A DNA stretch of 64,000 nucleotides from Pomphorhynchus laevis. Lineage: Eukaryota > Acanthocephala > Palaeacanthocephala > Echinorhynchida > Pomphorhynchidae. The notes below the pieces were generated by a model that searched no databases, was not told where the DNA came from, and was given only the letters and a program-made list of their open reading frames with translations. The stretch spans positions 93,491 through 157,490 of the forward strand of contig WNNJ02000066.1 in assembly GCA_012934845.2 (NCBI GenBank), written 5' to 3'. Position 1 is the stretch's first letter, and every line of letters begins with the position of its first letter. A program made the translations under genes and the position numbers. Positions 51,508-61,619 of this stretch are shown here, piece after piece.

Positions 51508-52625
51508 GCAACGAGTGTCGAGCAGCAATCATTGTTCAAGCTAATTACAAAAGAAAAATGTCTGCTTCTCATTGTTGCCAATGTAATGGTCGAAATGCTG
51601 TTTGCAAAAGCTGTTTGTGTGCAAAGTCCGGCAAACTCTGTGTCGATTGTCTTCCTGGTAGCAGGTGTTCCAACCGTGCGAATTCTTCTATTGACGCTCC
51701 CAAATCTGCATATTTGTCTCAGCTTACTGCACGTAGCGTAGATAAGCTTGATTCCATTCCGTTAAGTCACGATGATTCTAGCGAGTACGTGTCATTTGAA
51801 TTGAAATGTGACGGTTTTGGTTGTTCTTTATATACTGTTGTCAAGTCTCCTCGTAGGGTATCTCGAGATTTCTTTCTTCAGCGATTCATCTGTGGAATTT
51901 GTGCTGCAAAACGCATTACAACTATAGAACAATCCTTAGAACAGGCGAATGTTGCTATAAGCAATTTGGAGGCTAAGATCGATGAACTAAAATTAGCACA
52001 ATCCAAGGAAATATCTTCTAACCTTTCTCAAAATCTATCATCTCACAAACCCTCTCCATTTCAGAATCGTAGTTTCGCAAGTGTAGTACGTAGAGAAGTA
52101 ACGCGTTCTATCCTTGCCACTGCTAATATTAAATCAAGTATCTACTCCCCGTTGGAAATCATTAACAGTTGCAAAAAATCAGCTTTGCGCTCGTCAAATT
52201 TTATTATACGCAATCTACCAAATACAGCGGATGATGAAGCTAGTGTTAGAGACATTTTATCCGCTGTAGGCATTCAAATAACTGCAAAATTTTCAATTAA
52301 GGTCCATCGACTTCCAGCCAAAAGAACAGACATTCCTCCGTGGACTTTAGTTTCAACGGACGAGGTAACGGCCAGCAACGTTTTATTAAACTCTTATAAA
52401 TTGAGAAAAGTTGATCGTTTTAGGAATGTTTACATCATACCGGATTTTTCCCCCGAAGAGCGTGTTGCCAATCAGGTTCTGCGCAAACAGCTACAAGAGA
52501 AAAGACTTGCAAACCCAAATAGTAATTACATAATTAGAAATTTTCAAATTGTTCGTAGACCGAATAATGGAAAGGTAGGCACAACACCCGTTAATTCCTC
52601 ATTAATGGATGGGTCGTCTATATGA
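51492..52625 (+). CDS. F1 ORF1: CXC-like module, second zinc pattern and RNA-binding C-terminus
   Basis: 377 codons; the Met at 51,558 (MSASHCCQCNGR) may be the real start. The cysteine module CCQCNGRNAVCKSCLCAK ... CVDC ... CSN matches the A3 N-terminus almost position for position. A second pattern, KCDGFGCSLYT ... FICGIC (~110-138), is the ORF1 zinc pattern of B, B' and G1. A heptad-like stretch (SLEQANVAISNLEAKIDELK) suggests a short coiled coil. The C-terminus has NFIIRNLPNTADDEASVRDIL and IIRNFQIVRR. It ends in TGA followed by CTA and the ORF2 frame continues in register. Confidence 0.85.
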   Translation: MRQPSSNECRAAIIVQANYKRKMSASHCCQCNGRNAVCKSCLCAKSGKLCVDCLPGSRCSNRANSSIDAPKSAYLSQLTARSVDKLDSIPLSHDDSSEYVSFELKCDGFGCSLYTVVKSPRRVSRDFFLQRFICGICAAKRITTIEQSLEQANVAISNLEAKIDELKLAQSKEISSNLSQNLSSHKPSPFQNRSFASVVRREVTRSILATANIKSSIYSPLEIINSCKKSALRSSNFIIRNLPNTADDEASVRDILSAVGIQITAKFSIKVHRLPAKRTDIPPWTLVSTDEVTASNVLLNSYKLRKVDRFRNVYIIPDFSPEERVANQVLRKQLQEKRLANPNSNYIIRNFQIVRRPNNGKVGTTPVNSSLMDGSSI

Positions 52626-55454
52626 CTATCCTCTTCTGCAAGAAGTGGTAGTCAGGTTTGTGAGCACCACAAGTCTTTTAGACTGTTACTATTTAATGTG
52701 GAAGGTTTGGCGTCTTTGATCGAGCAAGGCATTGAATCCTGGTTCGATACCTTTCACGTTGTGGTACTATTAGAGACCATGTTTACTAATAATTATTCTT
52801 TACCTGGTTTTTATACATTTGACAATCCTGCTTTATTGGGCATTCGTGGTCGCCCCGCGGGTGGAATAATTTTAGGTTTAAATAGAGCCTTCAGGGATTG
52901 GCAATGTAGGTATTTGCTGAATTCTATACTGCTTGAAACACCTGTCATCACTTTTATCGCATGCTATTTCAAACCCACACTTACCGCGGCAGATATTATT
53001 GACGAAATTTCTCAGCTTCTTTCAACTCTAAACAGCACAGTCCCGATAATTATCGCAGGAGATTTTAATGCAAGATTCACCAGTCCAATCACAGGAAAAC
53101 TGCGAATTCTTGTCAATTACTTTAAGTCTATAAATCTAAAGTTATACGTCCCTAATGAAAATTGGTCCTACGAATCTTCTACAGGTAAAAGCTGTATAGA
53201 CATCATATTTACTAACGTGCATGTAAGACATATAGGGCTAGAACTATCTTCAAAATGGGCGTTAGTTCGTAAACACAAACCTGTCTCGTGTATTTTCGAT
53301 TGCATATGCAACATACAATCAATAGATTTGCCCCGTCAACCTAGCAGGAAATTATGTACTTCAGCAATTGATTATAGTCAAATAAATCTAGCTTTTCAAT
53401 TCCTTAGATCAGGAGAACTGGGGAACAGCATTACTTCTGTAATTTCCACCCTTCTATCGGCTTGTAGATATGAATCCGACTATTCCAAAAAAAAATCATA
53501 CCTAGTAAAACCCGCTTGGTTTAAACAGTTCCAGCAACATTTAATTCAATTAAATAAAAGTTATCGGTTCGATTTAAAGGTAAGGAAATATTTTGTAGAT
53601 TTACGTAGGCTTTACGTTAAACTTGTATCGATGTATCGTAGAGAACGACGTTTAGAGATTGAACGACGGGAATTGTCTAAGGCGGAGTCGACACCGTGGA
53701 TACTTAAGAAAGCTAACATTGGAACATATTCCAGGATTCAAATAGAAAATTGGAAATCACACTTCCAATCTATTTTGCGCCATTCAATATTAGAAGACAT
53801 GCCTGTACGTTTATCTGCAGTTTCATGCATAAATTCAATATACGGTTCAGATCCTCTGAATTTACCTTTTACGCCGTTTGAAGTCGTAAGATCCCTATCA
53901 ATCTTAAAAGATCATAAAGCTGCCGGGTTAGATCAATTATGCGTAGAACAGTTAAAGTCGACTATCGATATTTTGATAGACTACTGGACAGAACTTTTCA
54001 ATCTACTTCTTGCAGGTCATCCGTTTCCGATTTCGTGGCGCGACGGTGTAATTAAGATCCTGCATAAGGGCAAGGGTGACTATGATTCACTGGATGCGTA
54101 CAGGGGGATTGCGATATTGAATCACAGTTATAAGTTATTGACTCATATAATGTATATGCGCCTTATTAAGTTTCGCGAGCATCTCTTACCTACGGAGCAG
54201 TATGGATTCCGCCCGAAACGGTCAACGTCCGATGCAATAAAGCATGTCCGTGACGAAGTCACCGATTGTTTCGCTAATCGTAGACCGTTGTATGCTACTT
54301 TTGTTGACTTTGAGCGAGCATTTGACACAGTGAATCGGTCTTTGTTACTTGATAAACTTTCCACCAGAGTGTCCGTTAGTGGTCGCTTTTTGTATCTTAT
54401 TTATTCTGTGCTTCAGCCTAATCGCCTTAAAGTATCTGATGGTATTAACACCTCGGATTTCTTTTTTGCTAATCGCGGTGTTTTACAGGGAGATCCACTC
54501 AGCCCTATATTATTTTCCTTTTTTGTTATGGATTTGCCTATGCATCTTCGTCATGCATCGAATGAAGTCTCTTGTACCCTCTATGCCGACGATCTAGTAA
54601 TATTAGCCAAAGATCTTTTATCCGCTCAAAGTGCGTTAGATGCTCTGTCATCCTATTGTTTATCAAATCAGTTGACGGTGAACGTAAATAAATCGAAAGC
54701 CCTTAAATTTCGGTTAGGTGGACCTTTGCGTCGATGTGACATGCTGAGAATAGGCAATGTAGATTTAGAATTCTGCAATAGTTACAATTATTTGGGAGTA
54801 TTACTTTCGTCGAAATGGTCATTTACTGAACACCTACATCGTAAATCCTCGAAGTTAGTTGTAGCAACCTCTTATGCAAAAAACTTAGGTTCTTTATCTT
54901 TCTCAGGAGCCCTCCGGTATTTTCGAAGTATGTTGCTTCCCATAGTTTCATATGCTTTGCCAGTTATCTGGTCGGATTTAAGTCCCTTCAATTTTCAGCA
55001 GTTGGACAAGTGTCAATGGAGATTCGTGAAGCGAATTGTTGGAGTCTCACCAAAATGTTCTTCATCGGTTATAGCGATACTATCATCGTTAGAACCTTGC
55101 TCTAAATACATCTGCTCAACATTTAATCTTGAACACACTGCATCATTTACTACTAATCTGAACATGTTCTTTCGAAAGACGACTTCATTGGATTCTGAAT
55201 TTTATCTTACTCCGGCATTCTTACAGACTAAATGGAGAGAACCCTGTGCAAGGAAAAGACCGCTGATCTGGAGAGCATCTGTCCATGGATATCACGATAA
55301 ATTCTGCGCTATTAGAATTCCAGTACATGCACGGTGCTCTTTGTGCATTTGTGTTCTTTGCAAAAATGAATGCGCATCTAACCTGCATATCTTCACTTGC
55401 CCTATTTTGAAAAATCTGTCACTATCCGATATTGACAGTAGGAGAAGATTTTGA
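52626..55454 (+). CDS. F1 ORF2: APE endonuclease / reverse transcriptase
   Basis: In the same frame as ORF1, directly after its TGA. The endonuclease begins FRLLLFNVEGLA (~52,678), before any ATG; later LLETMFTNN, GGIILGLN, IIAGDFNARF and a KSCIDIIFTN segment. RT: KAAGLDQLCVEQLK, KILHKGKGDYDSLDAYRGIA, EQYGFRPKRSTSDAI, motif A TFVDFERAFDTVNR, motif B GVLQGDPLSPILFSFFV and motif C LYADDLVILA, then VNKSKALKFR. A C-terminal cysteine/histidine knuckle is present (CICVLCKNECASNLHIFTCP). The QGDPLSP motif sets it apart from the CR1-type elements; the clade is uncertain. No frame breaks are visible. Confidence 0.85.
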   Translation, partial: LSSSARSGSQVCEHHKSFRLLLFNVEGLASLIEQGIESWFDTFHVVVLLETMFTNNYSLPGFYTFDNPALLGIRGRPAGGIILGLNRAFRDWQCRYLLNSILLETPVITFIACYFKPTLTAADIIDEISQLLSTLNSTVPIIIAGDFNARFTSPITGKLRILVNYFKSINLKLYVPNENWSYESSTGKSCIDIIFTNVHVRHIGLELSSKWALVRKHKPVSCIFDCICNIQSIDLPRQPSRKLCTSAIDYSQINLAFQFLRSGELGNSITSVISTLLSACRYESDYSKKKSYLVKPAWFKQFQQHLIQLNKSYRFDLKVRKYFVDLRRLYVKLVSMYRRERRLEIERRELSKAESTPWILKKANIGTYSRIQIENWKSHFQSILRHSILEDMPVRLSAVSCINSIYGSDPLNLPFTPFEVVRSLSILKDHKAAGLDQLCVEQLKSTIDILIDYWTELFNLLLAGHPFPISWRDGVIKILHKGKGDYDSLDAYRGIAILNHSYKLLTHIMYMRLIKFREHLLPTEQYGFRPKRSTSDAIKHVRDEVTDCFANRRPLYATFVDFERAFDTVNRSLLLDKLSTRVSVSGRFLYLIYSVLQPNRLKVSDGINTSDFFFANRGVLQGDPLSPILFSFFVMDLPMHLRHASNEVSCTLYADDLVILAKDLLSAQSALDALSSYCLSNQLTVNVNKSKALKFRLGGPLRRCDMLRIGNVDLEFCNSYNYLGVLLSSKWSFTEHLHRKSSKLVVATSYAKNLGSLSFSGALRYFRSMLLPIVSYALPVIWSDLSPFNFQQLDKCQWRFVKRIVGVSPKCSSSVIAILSSLEPCSKYICSTFNLEHTASFTTNLNMFFRKTTSLDSEFYLTPAFLQTKWREPCARKRPLIWRASVHGYHDKFCAIRIPVHARCSLCICVLCKNECASNLHIFTCPILKNLSLSDIDSRRRF

Positions 55455-55541
55455 AATACAATTTATAAAATTGATAAACTTTTGGTGTATTTATTTTGTT
55501 TACCCAATACCGAAAGGTAAAGAGGTATAATAAATTCTCTC

Positions 55542-55642
55542 ATTATTATTAAATACAACAGCAGCAAAAGAGCGTAGAGCTCGTACAGGCTGGGTACAGG
55601 GTTAAAAAAATATATCAATGAAAATCCGATTGTTTTAAGTTA
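55542..55642 (-). mobile_element. G1' (3' UTR part): inverted copy cut by G1
   Basis: Exact or near-exact reverse complement of the G1 3' UTR and tail start (60,149-60,249). The rest of this minus-strand copy is at 60,265-60,600. G1 was inserted between the two, next to the stop codon of G1', with aagtta on both sides. Confidence 0.85.
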
Positions 55643-56083
55643 AATCCGATTGTTCTAAGCTGTTAACAAATAACTATATACAACATAGATAATTGAAAAT
55701 AGTGTCGTCAGTCGTATTCCGTAAATCCATGTGCAGATCGTATCTACTAACGGTTGTCGTGTAAAACGCCTGAGTAGCATAATTTTGAGTTGCATTTCTT
55801 TGAATTCTTACAAACTACGATTACTACGATTGCTACGATTACAACGTTTACAACGATTATATCGATTACAACGATTACTTCAACGATTAAAGAATTTAAA
55901 ATTGTCTTGATTATATAAAGTTCTTACAATTTAAAACTCAAAATTGAAATTTAAATCAAATTCCATTGATACCGCAATAAACGAAATCTGTTGGTCGGAT
56001 CCATTATTCAATAACGAATTTTCCGTTTGAAAAATTGATGGAAATTTGAATTCCAGTACAATATCACATTATATGACAAAAAT

Positions 56084-57328
56084 ATGACAAAGAAGACCAA
56101 CAAGCAAGCGAAACACAACAATACAACAAAGTCGGTTAGGTACGCAGATAATGAAGTGGCATGTGACTCTCACGGCTGCACGATATGGACCAAAGTAAGC
56201 TTCCCCTCAGACAGTTCTCAAACAATGACGAGTCGCAATTTCTATTGTGGTTTCTGTGCAGCTCTTGCAATTGCAAATTTAAATAAGACTATTAACGATC
56301 TACGCTCACTAACCGAATACACTGATAAACCATTACGATCAGATATCCCTTATACATGTGAAGTATTCGAGCAAGATACAGTACCTTCACTAGACAATGA
56401 AATCGCTCCGATCAACATAACGGCAACATCTGATACTTCAACATTCCGGAAATCTACCCCTACTCGAGTTTGGACACGAGGACATGCAAGATCGCGAATC
56501 GTAAAGGCAACAACCCTTGAAACTTCCTTATCTAACCTTAAATCCGATTTCCTGGATTCGTCAAATCTAGAGAATTCCATCATTTCTCACAAGGATACAC
56601 AGAAACAAACATTCCATATCACTCAGAAAACACATCCAAGGCCGGAAACAAACACAGAAGCACCACATCACACAGCACTCCCAACTTTTTATTGTCCTCA
56701 AACAACCCATAGTCTATATAAAATGGATGGAACACTAAAACAAATGATAAATCATACCAAATCCACTGTAAACAACACTGATAACCCCAATATACCTATT
56801 CTATCTGAGCCTAAACGACATAAACGCCGAACATTCGATCGGGATAAATGTTTTATCATTGTAAATTTAAATGAATCACCGAGTCCAAACAGTCTCATCC
56901 GGATTAAACATGATGTTGATTCAGTAAAGCAAGTTCTTTCAACTGTTCTCCCAACAGAAATATCAGTCGAACAAAATAGACAGGTAATACACCTCTTTCG
57001 CATTGGGAAGAAACAAGATGGTACCAAACCAAGGCTTTTGAAAGTTGTTGTTGATAGCCCCGAGACTAGTAAGCAAATCATCAAGAATTCCTTTAAGTTA
57101 AGGGGCTCCAGTATCAGACTTCTACCTGACCTCAGCACTGAAGATAGAAACAGATTGAAATCGGCAAGGAAAGAGCTTCAACAAAGAATTCAAAACGGTG
57201 AAAAAAATCTAATTGTGAAAAATTTTCAAGTTGTGCGGCGAAGGGTAAATACGCGACTCAGCCTCGGAATCCGTCTAAGCGTTCCATCGACACTCTCCGC
57301 CGCACAGATTCGTGCATCCACCACGTAA
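56084..57328 (+). CDS. G1 ORF1 (zinc-binding, RNA-binding type)
   Basis: 414 codons, ATG 56,084 after a 440-nt leader. N-terminal zinc pattern VACDSHGCTIWTKV ... FYCGFC (residues ~23-57). The middle is polar and without clear motifs. C-terminus: DRDKCFIIVNLNES, RIKHDVDSVKQVL, HLFRIGKKQDGTKPRLLKVV, SSIRLLPDLSTEDR and NLIVKNFQVVRR, the shared CR1 ORF1 tail. No stops, so the gene looks intact. At the NF codons (57,220-57,226) the sequence is A AAT TTT, and the -1 frame is open from there into ORF2. Confidence 0.85.
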   Translation: MTKKTNKQAKHNNTTKSVRYADNEVACDSHGCTIWTKVSFPSDSSQTMTSRNFYCGFCAALAIANLNKTINDLRSLTEYTDKPLRSDIPYTCEVFEQDTVPSLDNEIAPINITATSDTSTFRKSTPTRVWTRGHARSRIVKATTLETSLSNLKSDFLDSSNLENSIISHKDTQKQTFHITQKTHPRPETNTEAPHHTALPTFYCPQTTHSLYKMDGTLKQMINHTKSTVNNTDNPNIPILSEPKRHKRRTFDRDKCFIIVNLNESPSPNSLIRIKHDVDSVKQVLSTVLPTEISVEQNRQVIHLFRIGKKQDGTKPRLLKVVVDSPETSKQIIKNSFKLRGSSIRLLPDLSTEDRNRLKSARKELQQRIQNGEKNLIVKNFQVVRRRVNTRLSLGIRLSVPSTLSAAQIRASTT

Positions 57329-57399
57329 ACATCAATCCAATTTCAACACCAACAGAGACACCACACGACTGCCGTTACTCTCAAAATAATATTTCCATC

Positions 57400-60156
57400 A
57401 TGTACTCTAACTGTTTAAGCATGTACAACAAATTTGACGAAATATTGTGTCTCGTTAATTCAATGAACACAAACATCATAGCATTGAGTGAAACCTGGCT
57501 TAACAACGATATATCTGATAATGAAATCTCAATCCCAGGCTACTTTGTTATACGATCGGATCGAACCGCCTCAAAAGGAGGTGGAGTTATATTATACGTC
57601 AAGCAACCGTTAACCATCATCGAGCACAGCATTGTATCAGATGATTCATACAACGAATATCTGTGGGCAACAGTATCTTCTCCTGATAGACAGAAACTAA
57701 AAATCGGTTTATTTTACCGATCTCCGCGCTCCGCAACTGAAAAGATTGGCATCTCTTTACGACATCACCTAACAAGCTTATCACCGATCATTATCCTAGG
57801 AGACTTCAATATGCCTCATGCCAATTGGGACCTATATACTTCGACACATGGTTGTGATGTTGAATCATCCAATCTCCTTGATACGTTCAACGATCTCAAT
57901 CTAACCCAGCATATTCACGAACCCACTAGAAGGAGGAAGCAATCATCTGCCATTTTAGACCTCTGCTTATCACGAGGGGAACCCACAATTGATGAAATCT
58001 CTCTCAGCCCCCCTATTGGCCACAGTGATCATTGTGTCATTAGGCTGGCGCTTTCTGTCAGTCTCTTTAGAACAGCCCCCTCGGCAAAACCCGAATTGAA
58101 TCCCTTCAAAGCGAATTTCGCAAGTATGACGCAAGCTATTCGAAACATTCAATGGCCTAATCCATATGAAATTGGCATCGATCAGTGCTGGGAAAATTTC
58201 AAATCTACTTTGATCAATGCTCTAAATTACTTCTCCCCTTTAAAACGTCAGCGCACATCCCACAAAACTCCCATTTGGTTTAACTCGCAGATTAAACAAA
58301 TGATTAAGACAAGAGACAAAATTTACAAAAAATTTAAAGAACAGAATTGTTCTTGGATCGATTACAAGGAATTACGAAATCAAGTTACGGCACTCAAACG
58401 TCAGAAACGCAGGTGCTTCGTTTCCAATCTTTGTCGATAATCAAAAAGATATCCCAGTAAATTGTTTAAACATATCAGCTCATTAAAATCAACTACGTCT
58501 GAGATTAACTCTATATTTATGGAAACCGGTGAGCTCACATCTGATGACAAAGCAATTGCCAATATTTTCCTAGATCAATTCACGCTAGAGAGTCCTACCT
58601 GTCAGTATTGCCCCAGATTCTCCACAGCTCAATATCCGTGTTACGAATTTACTCCATTTGATAAATTTGAGGTTCTTAACGAACTTCTAAAGCTACCACG
58701 ATCAATTGCGGCAGGACCAGACAATATTCCTCCAATTCTTCTTCGGGAACTTGCACCAGTAATATATGAACCTTTACACACCATATTCGATTTCTCCTTG
58801 TCAACAGGCTGTATACCATCAGATTGGAAATGTTCTATAATCCGACCTCTCTACAAAAAAGGCGACCGTAATCTAGCAAGCAACTATCGGCCCATAAGCC
58901 TTACCTGCGTTGCTTGTAAAGTGCTAGAGAAACTGCTTTTTAAACGAATCATCGGGCACCTAGAAGATAACCAAGAACTCTGCGACAACCAGCATGGTTT
59001 CCGCCCAGGAAGATCTACTGTAACAAACCTCATACTTGCGAGGAGTGATTGGACCAGATATGCCGAGGCTGGAGTTAGTGTTGATGTCTTGTTTTTCGAC
59101 CTCAGCAAAGCATTTAATCGGATATACTATGATGTGCTCCTTATTACGCTGGAACAGTACGGCATCAGAGGAACCCTCCTTAATTGGATTAACTCCTTCC
59201 TTAGAAATCGGAAGATTACTGTATTGGCTAATAAACAAATGTCAAAAACAAGAAATCCTGGACGCGGTGTTCCTCAGGGATCGGTACTCAGTCCATTGCT
59301 CTTCATTATTTACATCAACGAGCTTACTACAGCTATTTCGAGTCCATGTGGTTTATATGCCGACGACTTGAAAATTTGGCGACCAATAATCGATAGCCGA
59401 GATCCAATGATACTCCAGAGAGACATTGATAATATTAAGGTATGGTGTAATCAACGGGGACTGGTATTAAACCCCGATAAGTCAAAACATATGCGTATCG
59501 GACATCTACACATCAATTCATCATATACCATTGACGGAAGAGAAATTGAAACAGTTCTCCAATTTCAAGACCTTGGAGTGATCGTAAATAGAAGCTTATC
59601 GACCATCCCACATACCAGTCACACAGTTGCTAAATGCCGTCGAATTTTAGGACTTATTAGAAGGACCATTGGCCAGCTTGACGCATCCAGTTTTAAGTTA
59701 ATTTACAATGCTTATGTCTTATCTTTAATGAGATACGCTTCACCTGCCTGTCACCCTCAAACTACGACAGAGATGAACCTGTACGAATCCATATTACGCA
59801 AGGCCACACATCTTGTACCCAGCCAACGCAAGCTCTCATTCATTTTTCGACTTCACGCACTTGGTGTGACCACAGTGAAGAAATCTTTAAAGTCATCTGA
59901 TTTAATGTTTGTGTGGACAGCGCTTAATGTTCAAAAAGGGCAGAGGGAACATGTTTGTCGCAAACTGTTCGAACTTCGAAATTCAAACAGATTGAGGGGA
60001 CATCACCTCACGTTAAAGACCCACATTCGTCCACGAAGAAGATTTAACACAATTGTCAACCGAACGTGGAAAAGCTGGAATAAGCTACCAAGTCAAGTGG
60101 TTTCGGCCTCCAGTATTTTGTCCTTCAAGAGAAATCTGAAGAATGTACTAACTTAA
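57400..60156 (+). pseudogene. G1 ORF2: APE endonuclease / reverse transcriptase, one in-frame stop
   Basis: One frame with a single TAA at 58,438-58,440 between the endonuclease and RT parts. Endonuclease: LSETWLNND, SKGGGVILYV, GLFYRSPRS, IILGDFNMPHANW, HSDHCVIRL. RT: GPDNIPPILLREL, LYKKGDRNLASNYRPIS, NQHGFRPGRSTVTNL, motif A FFDLSKAFNRIYYDVLL, motif B GVPQGSVLSPLLFIIYINE and motif C YADDLKIWRPI; C-terminus SWNKLPSQVVSASS. The first ATG of the frame is 57,400, but the frame is open upstream into ORF1. Everything else looks functional, so inactivation is recent. Confidence 0.88.
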
Positions 60157-60264
60157 AACAATCGGATTTTCATTGATATATTTTTTTAACCCTGTACCCA
60201 GCCTGTACGAGCTCTACGCTCTTTTGCTGCTGTTGTATTTAATAATAATAATAATAATAAGTTA

Positions 60265-60600
60265 GTACATTCTTCAGATTTCTCTTGAAGGACAAAATAC
60301 TGGAGGCCGAAACCACTTGACTTGGTAGCTTATTCCAGCTTTTCCACGTTCGGTTGACAATTGTGTTAAATCTTCTTCGTGGACGAATGTGGGTCTTTAA
60401 CGTGAGGTGATGTCCCCTCAATCTGTTTGAATTTCGAAGTTCGAACAGTTTGCGACAAACATGTTCCCTCTGCCCTTTTTGAACATTAAGCGCTGTCCAC
60501 ACAAACATTAAATCAGATGACTTTAAAGATTTCTTCACTGTGGTCACACCAAGTGCGTGAAGTCGAAAAATGAATGAGAGCTTGCGTTGGCTTAGCTTTT
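60265..60600 (-). mobile_element. G1' (coding part): inverted C-terminal fragment
   Basis: The minus-strand protein QRKLSFIFRLHALGVTTVKK and onward is identical to the end of G1 ORF2. The upstream end (LIDKSAELEELAKKL) is E1 or junction sequence, not G1. Together with 55,542-55,642 this is the target copy into which G1 was inserted. Confidence 0.85.
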
Positions 60601-60604
60601 TTGC

Positions 60605-61290
60605 TAACTCTTCCAATTCTGCGCTTTTATCTATCAAACGTATCATAAACTCTGCTGCTCGTGCCTCTTGCGTATTCGCTGTTTGGCAATATCTCCCAGC
60701 ATATTTCCATGTTATCTTGACCTACAATTAACCTTCGTGTTGAATATTGTTTGCGTATTGTTACCTTTCGTCTTCTATTTTGTCACTCGTCATCCTACTT
60801 ACACCTTGTTTACCTTGATTATTCGCGTTCTGCGCTCTTAGTCATAACGATCAAGTAATTCTCTACTTATCCACGTCGCTCCGCACTTAACTAACTATGA
60901 CATCCGCTCTTTTATCGTCTCTGATCCACTTGCCTAGAATTCTTTCCAAGCTTACGTCCGTTCTTCTTCGTCGCTTCCACTCTTCAAGCAACGTCTCTGT
61001 TCCTGCACCACGGCTCCTCCTCCACAATAAATCAAGAAATCAATTTCCTCGTCATCTTATCCAACTCACAATTCTATCATATATCTTCAACGAACTACTC
61101 AACATACCCTCCGACACTTTGCCACCTCCACGCATCTCCCTTATCTTTAATATACTTGCTTCGATTTATCAATATTTTCATTTTATATTCTAGTGTTTTG
61201 TTTTCTTATTAGTCTGTTCTTTTTATTCTACGTGGGCTTGTTAGCATGCAATAGGCGTGCATTTGCCACTTTAAAACAGTTTTTCAAGTA
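60605..61290 (+). mobile_element. E1 piece 5: RT C-terminus and 3' end
   Basis: The decayed frame starts SNSSNSALLSIKRIINSAARAS (B': SNSPKSTLLPLQRIVNAAVR), with LLHNKSRNQF-type pieces, and ends with a hairpin gcatgc-aatag-gcgtgc (61,244-61,260), atttgccac and a short A run. The hairpin pairs through a G-U, unlike B or B'. Confidence 0.65.
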
Positions 61291-61619
61291 TTGTAAGGGA
61301 TACTGAGAAATTATGCTATTTGGTTTAAATGGTATCGTTTAGGTTTCTATTTAGGTTGTTGTGTAGATTATTGCTTAGATTGTCGTGATTGTCGTTTACT
61401 ATTAAATATTGTATATTTATATTTAATCTCAAGTTCATTTGGTGAATATTGTTGTCATTCGTAATATCGGTTATATATTGCAGGAAGTTAACCTTGGTTT
61501 CTAATGCATCCATATTATAATCGATTGTGGATAATTAAGATTTGCGATGAGCGTTTCGTGTTTTGGTATCCGCCACATAGATTACAAATAAATTAAACTG
61601 AAATCGAGTTATAAAACTT
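61291..61619. other. Unassigned interval
   Basis: A minus-strand open stretch (61,513-61,325) reads NNLHNNLNRNLNDTI at its end and is Asn/Leu-rich, from quasi-repeats of ttaggttgt and tagattgtcg. This looks like simple-sequence coding potential rather than a gene. Confidence 0.4.

Larger units (their letters stand above)
51311..55541 (+). mobile_element. F1: APE-type LINE, apparently full-length, in E1
   Basis: 5' UTR with a 32-bp direct repeat (51,367-51,398 and 51,476-51,507, one mismatch), ORF1 (51,492-52,625), ORF2 in the same frame after a single UGA (52,626-55,454), and a short AT-rich 3' UTR. The right end touches the tail of the G1' copy at 55,542. A short stretch at 51,344-51,366 resembles the ORF1/ORF2 boundary of family B. 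Confidence 0.8.
55643..60258 (+). mobile_element. G1: full-length CR1-type LINE with target-site duplication
   Basis: Bounded by aagtta at 55,637-55,642 and 60,259-60,264. It starts aatccgattgttctaag, continuing with the same leader as A3 and B6, has ~9-bp cgatta-type repeats at 55,812-55,889, ORF1, ORF2 with one stop, a 3' UTR with inverted phrases (gagctctacgctc), and (aat)n. It lies inside a minus-strand copy of itself. Confidence 0.9.
40918..61290 (+). mobile_element. E1: old B-like LINE stretched over 20 kb by five nested insertions
   Basis: E1 pieces are colinear with B': ORF1 middle (40,918-41,240), ORF1 end and endonuclease (42,990-44,565), EN-RT linker and RT start (47,320-47,757), RT middle (50,905-51,310) and RT C-terminus with 3' hairpin (60,605-61,290). 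D1, C3, A4, F1 and the G1/G1' pair lie between the pieces. Roughly 170 residues of RT after motif B are missing between the last two pieces, so some sequence was also lost. Confidence 0.7.

Noticed and set aside
55542-60249. G1 as a DNA transposon with ~100-bp terminal inverted repeats
   Set aside because: The inverted repeats are the 3' UTR of a minus-strand copy of the same LINE; the element has RT ORFs, an AAT tail and a 6-bp target duplication.
61325-61513. 62-residue minus-strand open frame rich in Asn
   Set aside because: Its composition follows from quasi-repeated AT-rich DNA, and no homologous motif is visible.
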